Below are positions 8,143-15,290 of a stretch of DNA of 33,166 bases, in pieces (position 1 is the stretch's first letter; every line of letters begins with the position of its first letter). The position numbers and the translations under genes were made by a program. The notes under the pieces were generated by a model. That model was not told where the DNA came from. It ran no database searches and saw nothing but the letters and a program-made list of their open reading frames with translations. The stretch covers positions 1 through 33,166 of the IMG/VR virus record IMGVR_UViG_3300035698_007203; one strand, given 5' to 3'. The stretch comes from a virus.

Positions 8143-9504
8143 ATGGATAGTAAGAAACAAAAATTATTAATAGAATATTTAATATCTTCTACTGATACGT
8201 TTGCGCTTTGTCAAAACATTGTAGTTCCAGATTACTTTGACCCTGAGTTTAGACAATCAGTAACGTTTATAAAAGAATATTACGACGCATACAGTTCTAC
8301 ACCGAATCCGCTACAAATAGAAGCAGAATCGAGCATAACTTTCGGTACGCACAATATTCAACCAGACGAAATTAAATACTGCGCTGCAGAAATAGAAAAA
8401 TTCTGCAAACATTCCGCGATGCGTAAGGCATCTAATGCGTTACCTGCACTTATCACGGAAGGCAAATATGCAGAGGCAGAGGCTATGGTAAAGGATGCCG
8501 TCATGGTATCACTTACCAGCGAATTAGGTTTGCGATACTTCGAAGACATTGATGGGCGCATACAGCGCATGTTAACCGAAAACAAAACCAATCCTACGTA
8601 CTGGACTGATGTGGATGATGCGTTATTCGGCGGTATATCAAGAAAAGAATTGTTGCTCTTAGCGGCGAACTCTGGTGGTGGAAAATCGCTTACGCTTGCG
8701 AACTTGGGATTCAATTTCATGACCCATGGCTTAAACGTGCTTTATATATCATTGGAATTGGACGAAGATATTGTAGCACAACGCTTTGACAGTATGTTTA
8801 CGGGTATTAGTCGTAAAGTATGGAAGGATAAGGTAGACGAAGTTTCTACCAGACTTCATGCTGCCGCCACTGAAGATAATATGGGCATATTGGATATTAT
8901 TCAAATGCCATCAGGAACGACGTCATATCAGATACGGGCGTACTTAAAAGAGTTCAACCTTCATTATGGTATGATGCCAGATTTGATAATTTTGGACTAC
9001 CTCGACAATATGTCACCGAACGAACATGTATCGGCGGATAATGTATTTGAAAAGGATAAGCGCAGTTCTGAACAATTTAGACAGATTTGTGTTGACTACA
9101 ATATGTATGGAGCGACAGCTTCACAACTTAATCGTGGTGCCGTTGGTGCGACCGACCATGACCATTCGCAGATTGCGGGTGGTATTAGTAAAATTAACGT
9201 GGCTGACGTATACATGTCAATCATCTTCACAGAGCAGATGCGCGCTATGAACAAAATAATCTTCATCCTTCAGAAGACCCGCAACAGTGATGGGCTTGGT
9301 AAACAAATTCATCTTAGATGGGAACCTAAGTATCTACGAATTGTCAACGAAGCTGATAATACCAAACCACAACCATTGGAAATAAATCTTAGGAAAAAAT
9401 CCGAAACAACGGAAGAATCAAATGATTTATTGAGCGATGAAACGCCATCCAAAGTAAAGGATGGTAACAAATTAATGGATATGCTCATGAGCAGTACCCT
9501 TTGA
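8143..9504 (+). CDS. 41: replicative DNA helicase, DnaB/T4 gp41 family
   Basis: A 453-residue hexameric helicase, close to the length of T4 gp41. Residues 174-182 are the Walker A motif AANSGGGKS, followed by LNVLYISLELDEDIVAQR (motif H1a), the Walker B strand DLIILDYLDNM near residue 277, and an SQLNRGA motif-3 segment. The N-terminal ~130 residues would form the primase-interacting collar. It unwinds DNA 5' to 3' at the phage fork. The C-terminal 60 residues are charged and probably flexible. Start codon context is weak (AAGAA). Confidence 0.95.
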   Translation: MDSKKQKLLIEYLISSTDTFALCQNIVVPDYFDPEFRQSVTFIKEYYDAYSSTPNPLQIEAESSITFGTHNIQPDEIKYCAAEIEKFCKHSAMRKASNALPALITEGKYAEAEAMVKDAVMVSLTSELGLRYFEDIDGRIQRMLTENKTNPTYWTDVDDALFGGISRKELLLLAANSGGGKSLTLANLGFNFMTHGLNVLYISLELDEDIVAQRFDSMFTGISRKVWKDKVDEVSTRLHAAATEDNMGILDIIQMPSGTTSYQIRAYLKEFNLHYGMMPDLIILDYLDNMSPNEHVSADNVFEKDKRSSEQFRQICVDYNMYGATASQLNRGAVGATDHDHSQIAGGISKINVADVYMSIIFTEQMRAMNKIIFILQKTRNSDGLGKQIHLRWEPKYLRIVNEADNTKPQPLEINLRKKSETTEESNDLLSDETPSKVKDGNKLMDMLMSSTL

Positions 9505-9510
9505 TAAATA
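9503..9510 (+). promoter_or_regulatory. T4-type late promoter octamer GATAAATA
   Basis: GATAAATA overlaps the TGA stop of the helicase gene and lies 44 nt before the next ATG, leaving room for the TAGGAG Shine-Dalgarno. Confidence 0.5.
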
Positions 9511-9553
9511 AAGTAACTTATGCATAATAACAATAATAATATAGGAGAATAAT

Positions 9554-9841
9554 ATGCCAACAGTAAACGACATCACAGTCCTTAACATCGATGAAGTACC
9601 ATACGAAGTATCAAGCCTTTCTGAAGAAACTCAGGGTCTTGTTGAAGTATATAACAATTGGAATCGCAAAGAAAATGAAGCACGCGGCGAATTAGCCATA
9701 CTTCAAGCAGCAAAACAGACGTTATCTGCGCAAATCGTTGCTAAAGTACGCGAAGAAACCGCTGCTGAAGAGGTTGCCAACGCGGCAGAAACGAATGTTA
9801 CTACGTCCGAGGCTGATATTGAAGTTCCCGGTGCCGAATAA
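9554..9841 (+). CDS. small coiled-coil phage protein
   Basis: 95 residues. The N-terminal NIDEVPYEVSSLSEETQGLV is followed by a helical stretch (residues ~30-80) and an acidic tail ending VPGAE. This matches a family of short phage proteins in which a self-naming strand pair precedes LSEEAK-like text and a coiled coil (DUF6447-like, from memory). The Shine-Dalgarno is TAGGAG. A strong terminator follows at 9864. Confidence 0.75.
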   Translation: MPTVNDITVLNIDEVPYEVSSLSEETQGLVEVYNNWNRKENEARGELAILQAAKQTLSAQIVAKVREETAAEEVANAAETNVTTSEADIEVPGAE

Positions 9842-9863
9842 GTTTTATTCGGGTTAAAATCAT

Positions 9864-9891
9864 AAAAATCCCCTATTAAGGGGATTTTTTT
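9864..9891 (+). terminator. intrinsic terminator
   Basis: AAAAATCCCC, loop TATTAA, GGGGATTTTTTT. The stem is 9-10 bp with a T tract on both strands. It closes the helicase/9554 transcript. Confidence 0.9.
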
Positions 9892-9925
9892 CGTCTACAA
9901 AAATGTAACTACATAATCTAAAAAG

Positions 9926-9933
9926 CATAAATA
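9926..9933 (+). promoter_or_regulatory. T4-type late promoter octamer CATAAATA
   Basis: CATAAATA sits 32 nt upstream of the ATG at 9966, with GGAAAAA as Shine-Dalgarno between them. It follows the terminator, so the next operon is probably late. Confidence 0.6.
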
Positions 9934-9965
9934 GTTAAGAATATTCACAACTTTGGAAAAATATT

Positions 9966-11099
9966 ATGTCTTTATTGAAAACCTTTATGGAAGAAATGGC
10001 TGCTGGCGCTACAGGCGCGGGTGCAATATCCACTGGTGGTGGTTACGAAACCGTGGCTGACTACAAACCTAAGAAAAAGAAAAGTAAGGTACAAAGGGAA
10101 GGAACGCTGTTTTCTGGTGGTGTTGTCAACGGTACGAAACGTAACGTTTTGCGCAGGGTTATGAACATGGAAACCGTAAAACACAAAATGGGATTCTTAG
10201 AATCTTTGGGCGTAGACCATGGAAAAACAAACTTTGACTCTTCTGATGTTCTATCCAAGATAGATTCAGCACAAAAACAAGAGCGGCTCAACGACGATAC
10301 CACAGCATTCGGACTTGAAGATGACGAAGGAAACCTTGTGAAAGTATACGTCAAGTCAGACCAAGCCGAAGAATTTGAAAAAACCTTAGCCGCAATGTTG
10401 GCTGGCCAGTTGGCAGATGATGGAAACGACACGGATGGTAATGCAAACGCAAAAGAAATAGCGGAAGTACTATATGAACTAAAAGACAAGTTCGACATCG
10501 TAGATGTTGAATGGCCGGGTGTTGAAACGGACGAAGAAGAGGAACAAGAAGTTGCTGACCCTGCTATGGCTGGTGGTGCAGGTGGTGCAGGTGGTGCCGA
10601 AGGTGGTGAAGCTGCTGGTGGCGAAGATATGGCTGCTGTAGATGGCGGCGATTTAGGTCTTGAAGGTGGCGAAGGCGAGCTGGATGGACTTGGTGACGAA
10701 GAAGGTGACATGACTGCTGACGGCGACGCAAAATCTGCATTACAAGCGGTAATTGACGTCATGAAGGCTGATGCAGAAGCAAAACAAGCGGAAGCAGAAG
10801 CTCGTACAGCAGAGGCTCGTGCTAAAGAAGCAGAGTATGCTGGTCAGGCTGCGGCGCATAAGGTTAAACGCGAAGAACAAATATTTGATATGGAAGCTGG
10901 TGAAAAGGAACAGAAAGACCGTAAGAAGGAAGCGGAGCAGATGGCTAAGTTAGCAAGATTCCAACATGGCAAAGCACAAGATGCCGAAGCCAACCTTTCT
11001 TTTGAAAGTGTTGAAAGCGATGAAGACGATGATTCTGAAGAAATTACACTACGCGAATTAACCGACCTTATATTTAAAAATTTAAGACATCAGGGGTAA
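9966..11099 (+). CDS. acidic low-complexity coiled-coil protein, possible scaffold-type protein
   Basis: 377 residues. The N-terminus is Gly/Ala rich, then basic (KPKKKKSKVQREG). Residues ~110-170 are a compact domain (EDDEGNLVKVYVKSDQAEEF). Residues ~185-255 are a Gly/Ala/Glu/Asp low-complexity tract with GGAGGAGGAEGGE. Residues ~260-340 form a long charged coiled coil rich in Ala, Glu and Lys. Late promoter, acidic character and coiled coil would fit a prohead scaffold or internal protein, but no sequence motif proves this. On the opposite strand the repeat makes a long Ser/Pro false frame. Confidence 0.8.
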   Translation: MSLLKTFMEEMAAGATGAGAISTGGGYETVADYKPKKKKSKVQREGTLFSGGVVNGTKRNVLRRVMNMETVKHKMGFLESLGVDHGKTNFDSSDVLSKIDSAQKQERLNDDTTAFGLEDDEGNLVKVYVKSDQAEEFEKTLAAMLAGQLADDGNDTDGNANAKEIAEVLYELKDKFDIVDVEWPGVETDEEEEQEVADPAMAGGAGGAGGAEGGEAAGGEDMAAVDGGDLGLEGGEGELDGLGDEEGDMTADGDAKSALQAVIDVMKADAEAKQAEAEARTAEARAKEAEYAGQAAAHKVKREEQIFDMEAGEKEQKDRKKEAEQMAKLARFQHGKAQDAEANLSFESVESDEDDDSEEITLRELTDLIFKNLRHQG

Positions 11100-11101
11100 T
11101 C

Positions 11102-11764
11102 GTGGCGGAGCGACAAAGTAAGAAGAAGACAGATACCCAAAACCTTGGGTTATTTAAAGAAACACTGTCTGTAATGTTCGGACTACACCCAAACACAATA
11201 GATAGGGTTATGGCTGTTGTTAGTAACAGCGAAGATAAACTTAATGTTAAAACGTATATTACCAGAGATAAAGCTGGTCCACGAGCGGTTGCATGGCTAC
11301 GCAAAGCTATTGAGTATGCACGACACGAAGGTAGTGCGAAACATGAAGATGATGATACCGACTTCGAACTTACAAAAGAATTTGACATAGAACAAACCGC
11401 GCGTGATGAAAGACCGCGAAGATTTGAACAACCACAGGATGAAATAATAGATATGGACAAACCAATCAAAGAATGTACATTTAGGGATTTCCTTATGATG
11501 GAAGTTGAAATCAGCGATGACCCAATACAAGGGCGACTTGATGCACAAGCTGCAGCAAGAAATCCAGACAGATATCGCAAGGAAAAAATAAAAGATAACG
11601 TTAATACGAAACGCGATGTCCAACAATCTCAAGATGACCCACACAAGGCAGAAAAATTGCGAATTTTACAACGCAAGATTCAAACACAAAAAGACGAAGA
11701 ACAACTTTCAAAGAAAACACAACAGGAAGTTGGGGCAGCTCGTCCAGTAGCAGGAATGGCATAA
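11102..11764 (+). CDS. hypothetical charged protein
   Basis: 220 residues starting at GTG, 2 nt after the previous stop, with GGGG just upstream. It starts MAERQSKKKTDTQNLGLFKE. A central segment (KPIKECTFRDFLMMEVE) looks folded, and the last 80 residues are Lys, Gln and Asp rich and probably a coiled coil. No family recognised. Tight spacing places it in the same late operon as its neighbours. Confidence 0.75.
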   Translation: MAERQSKKKTDTQNLGLFKETLSVMFGLHPNTIDRVMAVVSNSEDKLNVKTYITRDKAGPRAVAWLRKAIEYARHEGSAKHEDDDTDFELTKEFDIEQTARDERPRRFEQPQDEIIDMDKPIKECTFRDFLMMEVEISDDPIQGRLDAQAAARNPDRYRKEKIKDNVNTKRDVQQSQDDPHKAEKLRILQRKIQTQKDEEQLSKKTQQEVGAARPVAGMA

Positions 11765-12093
11765 TGAAATTAGATGAGTTGCTTTACGATTGCGAATGTG
11801 TTATAGTAGACGAAGACGACAACATCTTAGACGAAGCTTCTGTGCGACAGTGGAAGAAAACTAGCAAAGGCAGAACCATGAAGTATCGTTGCTTATCTGG
11901 TCCAAAGAAAGGAAGATTAGTTTCAAAACCCGGCGGCTGCGCCACACGTAAAGACCCAAAGAAAAAACGCATTGGTAAGAAAGTGATGCGTTCCAAGAAA
12001 AATATGATTCAACGCAAATCTGCTATATCCAAACGAAAGGGTATTAGTAAGATGTTAAAGAAATTAAACGCTCGTTTAATGGGCAAAACTTAA
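11764..12093 (+). CDS. basic small phage protein
   Basis: 109 residues, overlapping the previous stop as TAATG, with AGGAA upstream. After an acidic start (ELLYDCECVIVDEDDN), a central motif MKYRCLSGPKKGRLVSKPG is followed by a very basic tail (KKKRIGKKVMRSKKN). The motif RCxSGPxKGR recurs in a family of small phage proteins without known function. The basic tail suggests nucleic-acid binding. It may be packaged, but that is inference. Confidence 0.75.
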   Translation: MKLDELLYDCECVIVDEDDNILDEASVRQWKKTSKGRTMKYRCLSGPKKGRLVSKPGGCATRKDPKKKRIGKKVMRSKKNMIQRKSAISKRKGISKMLKKLNARLMGKT

Positions 12094-12105
12094 TAAGTCT
12101 GACAT

Positions 12106-12534
12106 ATGAAAGGGAAAATATTGATAATGGGGTTGCCCGGTTCGGGCAAGTCTACGTTGGCACGTGCGCTATTAGATGTAATTGATACTGCTGTATATTG
12201 GAATGCGGACGAAGTTCGTGCAAATATAAATTCACACCTCGGTTTTTCACTAGAAGATAGAATCAAACAAGCAAAAACCATGAAATGGCTTTCTGATAAA
12301 GTTGTTGAATCTGGTAATATGTGTATAGTGGATTTTGTATGCCCCACACCAGAAACACGCGAAGCTTTTGGGACAGATACTGCATTTGTTATTTGGGTTG
12401 ACAGAATAGATAAGGGTAGGTTTGATGACACAAATAAGTTATTCGTTCCACCAGAAAAATACGACTTCAGGGTCGAAGATAAAACTATCGACCCTGAAGT
12501 CGTAGCAGGACAAATACTACACTATATCTTTTAA
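12106..12534 (+). CDS. P-loop kinase, adenylylsulfate/polynucleotide kinase-like
   Basis: A 142-residue single-domain P-loop protein. Walker A is GLPGSGKST at residues 9-17, followed by LARALLD. A conserved acidic pair appears in WNADEVRAN, and the second strand is NMCIVDFVCPTPETR. This arrangement matches APS-kinase-like and polynucleotide-kinase-like small kinases. The substrate is not predictable. Codons 119-133 hold a perfect 15-bp inverted repeat (12461-12503). The stop lies 5 nt before the 3' end of the convergent RNase P-like RNA. Confidence 0.8.
   Translation: MKGKILIMGLPGSGKSTLARALLDVIDTAVYWNADEVRANINSHLGFSLEDRIKQAKTMKWLSDKVVESGNMCIVDFVCPTPETREAFGTDTAFVIWVDRIDKGRFDDTNKLFVPPEKYDFRVEDKTIDPEVVAGQILHYIF
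12461..12503. repeat. perfect 15-bp inverted repeat inside the kinase gene
   Basis: ACGACTTCAGGGTCG (12461-12475) and CGACCCTGAAGTCGT (12489-12503), loop 13 nt. It is a very stable hairpin on either strand, without a T tract. It could stop transcription or translation, or guide RNA processing, between the convergent units. Confidence 0.75.
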
Positions 12535-12538
12535 TAAA

Positions 12539-12738
12539 AAATATCAATCACTAGCCGGGATTCTGTATAACGGTAACCATTCGTCTATTGGCCGCGACCC
12601 GTTCATCATAAGGTGAAACTTCCCTAGAACTGTTTGCGTTGCAAGCCACGTTAGTAGTACAAACGAATTTCTTCTCCTACCAGTTTCGAGCCTGTCCCGA
12701 GCTTCCTCACAATAGTGCGGTTACCCAGATTGATATTT
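12539..12738 (-). ncRNA. rnpB: miniature RNase P RNA (phage-encoded rnpB-like)
   Basis: A 200-nt RNA that folds like bacterial RNase P RNA. P1: AAATATCAATC (12738-12728) pairs over 11 bp with GATTGATATTT (12549-12539). P2: GGTAACC pairs with GGTTACC directly after TAGACGAAT, the same place as E. coli P2. P3 is cut to CAC-TATT-GTG. P4: AGC-T-CGGGA (12703-12695) pairs with TCCCG-GCT (12560-12553), leaving one unpaired U, the universal bulge. CR-I GAGGAAGCTCGGGA and CR-V TAGACGAATG...ACAGAATCCCGGCT match the bacterial consensus (from memory). The specificity domain is almost absent (E. coli is about 377 nt). A T tract follows P1. The RNA begins 9 nt after the vWA stop, so it is probably co-transcribed. 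Likely role: tRNA 5' maturation, perhaps with host RnpA. Confidence 0.9.
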
Positions 12739-12746
12739 AAACCTTT

Positions 12747-13475
12747 TTATGTTATGTCTTTAAGGACGTTTGCTGGATTATCAACGACAGCACCAGTGTC
12801 TGATAAATCAGCCGATGCTTGTGCATACATTGCCTTAGCATTTAGTGCGTCGCCTTTACTCATTGTACGAAGCGAACCAACATACGCGGTAGCCGTAGCT
12901 GCGCCTGCTGCAAAGCCGCGAGAATTGTTACCAAAACTAAGTGAGTCTTCTGCGGCAAAACCATATGAACTACCAACCGAAATTGCATCTTGGTTGGAAG
13001 CAAGGAATAAGAATTCCCAACCAGCATCTTTGCGTTCTGTAATTAATTCAAATATTTTATCGCGCGACCATTCTTTGCTGGCATTTTCGCCACCATCTGT
13101 TACAATTACTACGATAGTTTTACCATCGTCAGATTTATATTTTGTGGCGTCGCCCACAACTACACCGATAGCATCCAAAAGTGCCGTATAACCGCGTGGT
13201 CTTAGTGTGTATTCTTCAGCTTCGGTGATATTAACTTGTTCACAAACAGTATTAACAGTATCGTCAAATTCTACGATTGTTAATTTTGCCTCACCAAGTT
13301 CAGCCTGTTCTTTAATGAATGCATTGAGTCCGCCTTGTGCGTCTTCTCTTATGCTACCCATTGAACCCGAACGGTCAACTATACATATGATTTGGTCTGT
13401 GCCTTTGGACTTGCCTGCGGCTTGGATTTTTGCTTTTACTTTATCTTTTACGTCTTGAAATAAATCTTCTGACAT
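12747..13475 (-). CDS. von Willebrand factor A domain protein
   Basis: 242 residues. The MIDAS metal-binding motif DRSGS is at residues 34-38, with IVTDGGENASKEW as the later MIDAS loop. The core covers about residues 25-190. The C-terminus has a Gly/Ala-rich stretch and ends PANVLKDIT. vWA proteins of this type (cytosolic, no signal peptide, TerY-like) bind partner proteins through a divalent metal. Strong Shine-Dalgarno AGGAG; promoter at 13519-13548. The RNase P-like RNA follows immediately. Its partner is unknown. Confidence 0.9.
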   Translation of the reverse strand: MSEDLFQDVKDKVKAKIQAAGKSKGTDQIICIVDRSGSMGSIREDAQGGLNAFIKEQAELGEAKLTIVEFDDTVNTVCEQVNITEAEEYTLRPRGYTALLDAIGVVVGDATKYKSDDGKTIVVIVTDGGENASKEWSRDKIFELITERKDAGWEFLFLASNQDAISVGSSYGFAAEDSLSFGNNSRGFAAGAATATAYVGSLRTMSKGDALNAKAMYAQASADLSDTGAVVDNPANVLKDIT

Positions 13476-13518
13476 GGATTTTCTCCTTATTGTTATTATT
13501 ATTATATGGAACTATATA

Positions 13519-13548
13519 AGTATACCACACTATAATATATATTGTCAA
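13519..13548 (-). promoter_or_regulatory. sigma70 promoter
   Basis: TTGACA, 18-nt spacer, TATACT. It drives the vWA gene and probably the RNase P-like RNA. Confidence 0.8.
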
Positions 13549-13582
13549 ATTTTCAAGACGTACAACCTAAGTTAATTTACAA

Positions 13583-13774
13583 TCATCCACCATCTGACAC
13601 AGCATACGTTTGATGAATTTCTTCTGGATAGTGGTCAATTGTTGGGTCATATTTGGGGATAGTACCCATATTGGGGCTTGTCGTACCCAAAGTGGGGATG
13701 GCGGCTTTTACTTCAAGCTTTCTTCGTTCAAATGCTGCTACAATTTTAGAAAAGTCAGGTGGGTTGTTTTTCAT
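13583..13774 (-). CDS. hypothetical small protein
   Basis: 63 residues starting MKNNPPDFSKIVAAFERRKL. The first half is likely helical; the rest is Thr/Pro rich. ATG is preceded by AGG 7 nt away. The gene directly follows tRNA-Met (13792), and the two probably share the promoter at 13878. No family recognised. Confidence 0.55.
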   Translation of the reverse strand: MKNNPPDFSKIVAAFERRKLEVKAAIPTLGTTSPNMGTIPKYDPTIDHYPEEIHQTYAVSDGG

Positions 13775-13791
13775 GTCATAACCTAATTAAT

Positions 13792-13868
13792 TGGTGGTCC
13801 TTACTGGAGTCGAACCAGTATCTTACCAATTATGAGTTGGCAGCATTAACCAATTATGCTAAAGGACC
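13792..13868 (-). tRNA. tRNA-Met/Ile2 (anticodon CAT)
   Basis: Acceptor GGTCCTT/AAGGACC, D arm GCATAATTGGTTAATGC, anticodon stem GCCAA/TTGGT with loop CTCATAA, T arm ACTGG-TTCGACT-CCAGT, encoded CCA. It could be elongator Met or the lysidine-modified Ile tRNA. Confidence 0.93.
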
Positions 13869-13877
13869 GAAGACGGT

Positions 13878-13906
13878 ATTATATCAGATTGTAACCTTAA
13901 AGTCAA
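13878..13906 (-). promoter_or_regulatory. sigma70 promoter at the tRNA 5' end, AGGTTAC spacer class
   Basis: TTGACT, 17-nt spacer TTAAGGTTACAATCTGA, TATAAT. Transcription should start about 3 nt before the mature 5' end of tRNA-Met. Confidence 0.85.
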
Positions 13907-13929
13907 GATTTTAACGCGCAAATCTTTCT

Positions 13930-14232
13930 TCAATCATCAGCTTGTAAAACCCCTCTTAGTTCATTAAGACCATATTCACGACACCACGATTCCAACAAAG
14001 CGGTTTTATCGACTTCGTAATATTCTGCGATGTGCGGAAGTACTGCCATCATTCGTGTCATAGCATCTGGGTCTTGGTCACCAAGCAACGCTTCAAATAA
14101 TATAGGATGACTGAATCTATAAAATTCATTAAGGGTTTCTGGTGCCGTCCATGCGAGGTCTGCTTCGGGGTCATTCAGTTTATGTGGATAACCCAATACT
14201 ACATTACAAATTATCAATGGTTCTTTAGTCAT
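13930..14232 (-). CDS. hypothetical protein
   Basis: 100 residues beginning MTKEPLIICNVVLGYPHKL. An upstream in-frame ATG (14301) would lie inside tRNA-Gln, so I chose the ATG after AGAGGAAAAT. The sequence has an acidic, helical C-terminal half (AEYYEVDKTALLESWCREYG). Family unknown. It follows the tRNA-Gln gene. Confidence 0.7.
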   Translation of the reverse strand: MTKEPLIICNVVLGYPHKLNDPEADLAWTAPETLNEFYRFSHPILFEALLGDQDPDAMTRMMAVLPHIAEYYEVDKTALLESWCREYGLNELRGVLQADD

Positions 14233-14272
14233 ATTTTCCTCTTTATCGCATGCTGGAATTGCTTCCTGTTTT

Positions 14273-14347
14273 TGGCTGAGGTATAGGGACTTGAACCCCA
14301 AATGCCAGAATCAAAATCTGGTGTGTTACCAATTACACCATACCCCA
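14273..14347 (-). tRNA. tRNA-Gln (TTG)
   Basis: Acceptor TGGGGTA/TACCTCA, anticodon stem CCAGA/TCTGG with loop TTTTGAT, T arm with TTCAAGT, discriminator G, encoded CCA. Confidence 0.93.
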
Positions 14348-14356
14348 AATGTTTCT

Positions 14357-14947
14357 TTACGTATTCCAGTTCAACTTCGAACGCAAAATTCCTACTACGT
14401 CTTGAAGAACATTCTGCTCAGATTCGTCACCACGAAGTTCAATACCTTCATATACGATGATGTCACGGGCAGCATTAATACATTCACCAAGCCAGTTAGT
14501 TCCTTGCCAGTTCGCAGGGTTTTCGATACCGGGTGTGTTTTCTGCCAATCCAATTCCCCAAATTTTATCATAAGGGCTTGCTTCAACAAAGAACTTCCCT
14601 TTGTTATCTTCGAGGAATGACGCAAATTCTGGATTCTGTGTGAACTTATTATAGTTTCCCAACGTAACATAATCACGAGCGAAAGTTTCCCAAACATACA
14701 TGTCAAAGTTTTTAACTTGGCGACCAAGTTTCTTTTGTTCGCTTGGAGAATCGGTTGCCATGATTTTAGCATACGTTTCATCGTCACCAAATACCTTAGC
14801 TTTTGCTGCCATCATGAACTGTTCGGCGGTGTTGAATGTTTCACCAAATTCTTCAAACGGTGATTCAATCCACTGCGAACAATAACCACCCCAAAAGAAA
14901 TAGTAGTCGGGGTTATCGAACACCGAAATATCTTTATCTAAATCCAT
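14357..14947 (-). CDS. NADAR (YbiA-like) ADP-ribose-related hydrolase
   Basis: 196 residues matching the NADAR/YbiA fold: YFFWGG near the start, FNTAEQFMMAAKAKVFGDDE around residues 40-60, LGRQVKNFDMYVWE, GNYNKFTQN, and the signature EASPYDKIWGIGL near residues 122-134, then NWLGECINAARD. NADAR enzymes act on ADP-ribose-linked or riboflavin-pathway N-glycosidic bonds; some remove ADP-ribose from guanosine and neutralise DarT-type toxins. In a phage, counter-defence is a reasonable inference. It has a strong Shine-Dalgarno (AGAGGAAAA) and lies next to the Acb1-like gene. Confidence 0.88.
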   Translation of the reverse strand: MDLDKDISVFDNPDYYFFWGGYCSQWIESPFEEFGETFNTAEQFMMAAKAKVFGDDETYAKIMATDSPSEQKKLGRQVKNFDMYVWETFARDYVTLGNYNKFTQNPEFASFLEDNKGKFFVEASPYDKIWGIGLAENTPGIENPANWQGTNWLGECINAARDIIVYEGIELRGDESEQNVLQDVVGILRSKLNWNT

Positions 14948-14980
14948 TGTGTTTTCCTCTTTTATTTTTTATAATTTGGG

Positions 14981-15052
14981 TGCCCTCGACAGGATTCGAA
15001 CCTGCATTGTTTAGCTTAGAAGGCCGACCGTTTCCAATTGACTCACAAGGGC
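14981..15052 (-). tRNA. tRNA-Arg (TCT)
   Basis: Acceptor GCCCTTG/CGAGGGC, loop CTTCTAA, T arm GCAGG-TTCGAAT-CCTGT. CCA is not encoded exactly (ACCCA). The anticodon stem has a C-A mismatch. The stop codon of the upstream 64-residue gene lies inside the acceptor start. Confidence 0.88.
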
Positions 15053-15237
15053 AATATTTCTTTCATTTCATTAACGTACAATTCCAATTCTATATCCAAC
15101 TTATTCGTTCGGACGTAGATGTAATCACCGCAACGGTGATATACGGTTGCAATCATATCGTTAGCACGCAAAATATCTTTGTGGACATCTACGCGTGTAA
15201 TTTCTATAGTTTCGCCAATTTTTGGGTATCTATTCAT
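15043..15237 (-). CDS. hypothetical small protein ending in a tRNA
   Basis: 64 residues, starting MNRYPKIGETIEITRVDVH and predicted to be beta-rich (IEITRV, MIATVYH, DYIYVRT, IELELYV), suggesting a small barrel. The last codons and the TGA stop overlap the first 10 nt of tRNA-Arg(TCT), so maturation of the tRNA would cut the mRNA end. A TTGACA-17-TAGTAT promoter lies upstream. Confidence 0.75.
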   Translation of the reverse strand: MNRYPKIGETIEITRVDVHKDILRANDMIATVYHRCGDYIYVRTNKLDIELELYVNEMKEILPL

Positions 15238-15261
15238 AATAATTTAAATTGTGCAAAATTA

Positions 15262-15290
15262 ATACTATCATATGTATATATGTTTGTCAA
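15262..15290 (-). promoter_or_regulatory. sigma70 promoter
   Basis: TTGACA, 17-nt AT-rich spacer, TAGTAT. It serves the 64-residue gene and tRNA-Arg(TCT). Its -35 box overlaps the end of the Acb1-like gene. Confidence 0.8.

Noticed and set aside
10061-10762. 233-codon minus-strand frame rich in Ser and Pro
   Set aside because: It is the antisense of the Gly/Ala/Glu low-complexity gene at 9966 and has no ribosome site.
14291-14620. Plus-strand frames across tRNA genes (also 14836, 19669, 22277, 26602, 27976, 30183, 31584)
   Set aside because: They contain translated tRNA text such as GFEPPM or RTPTPAF and lie against all neighbours.
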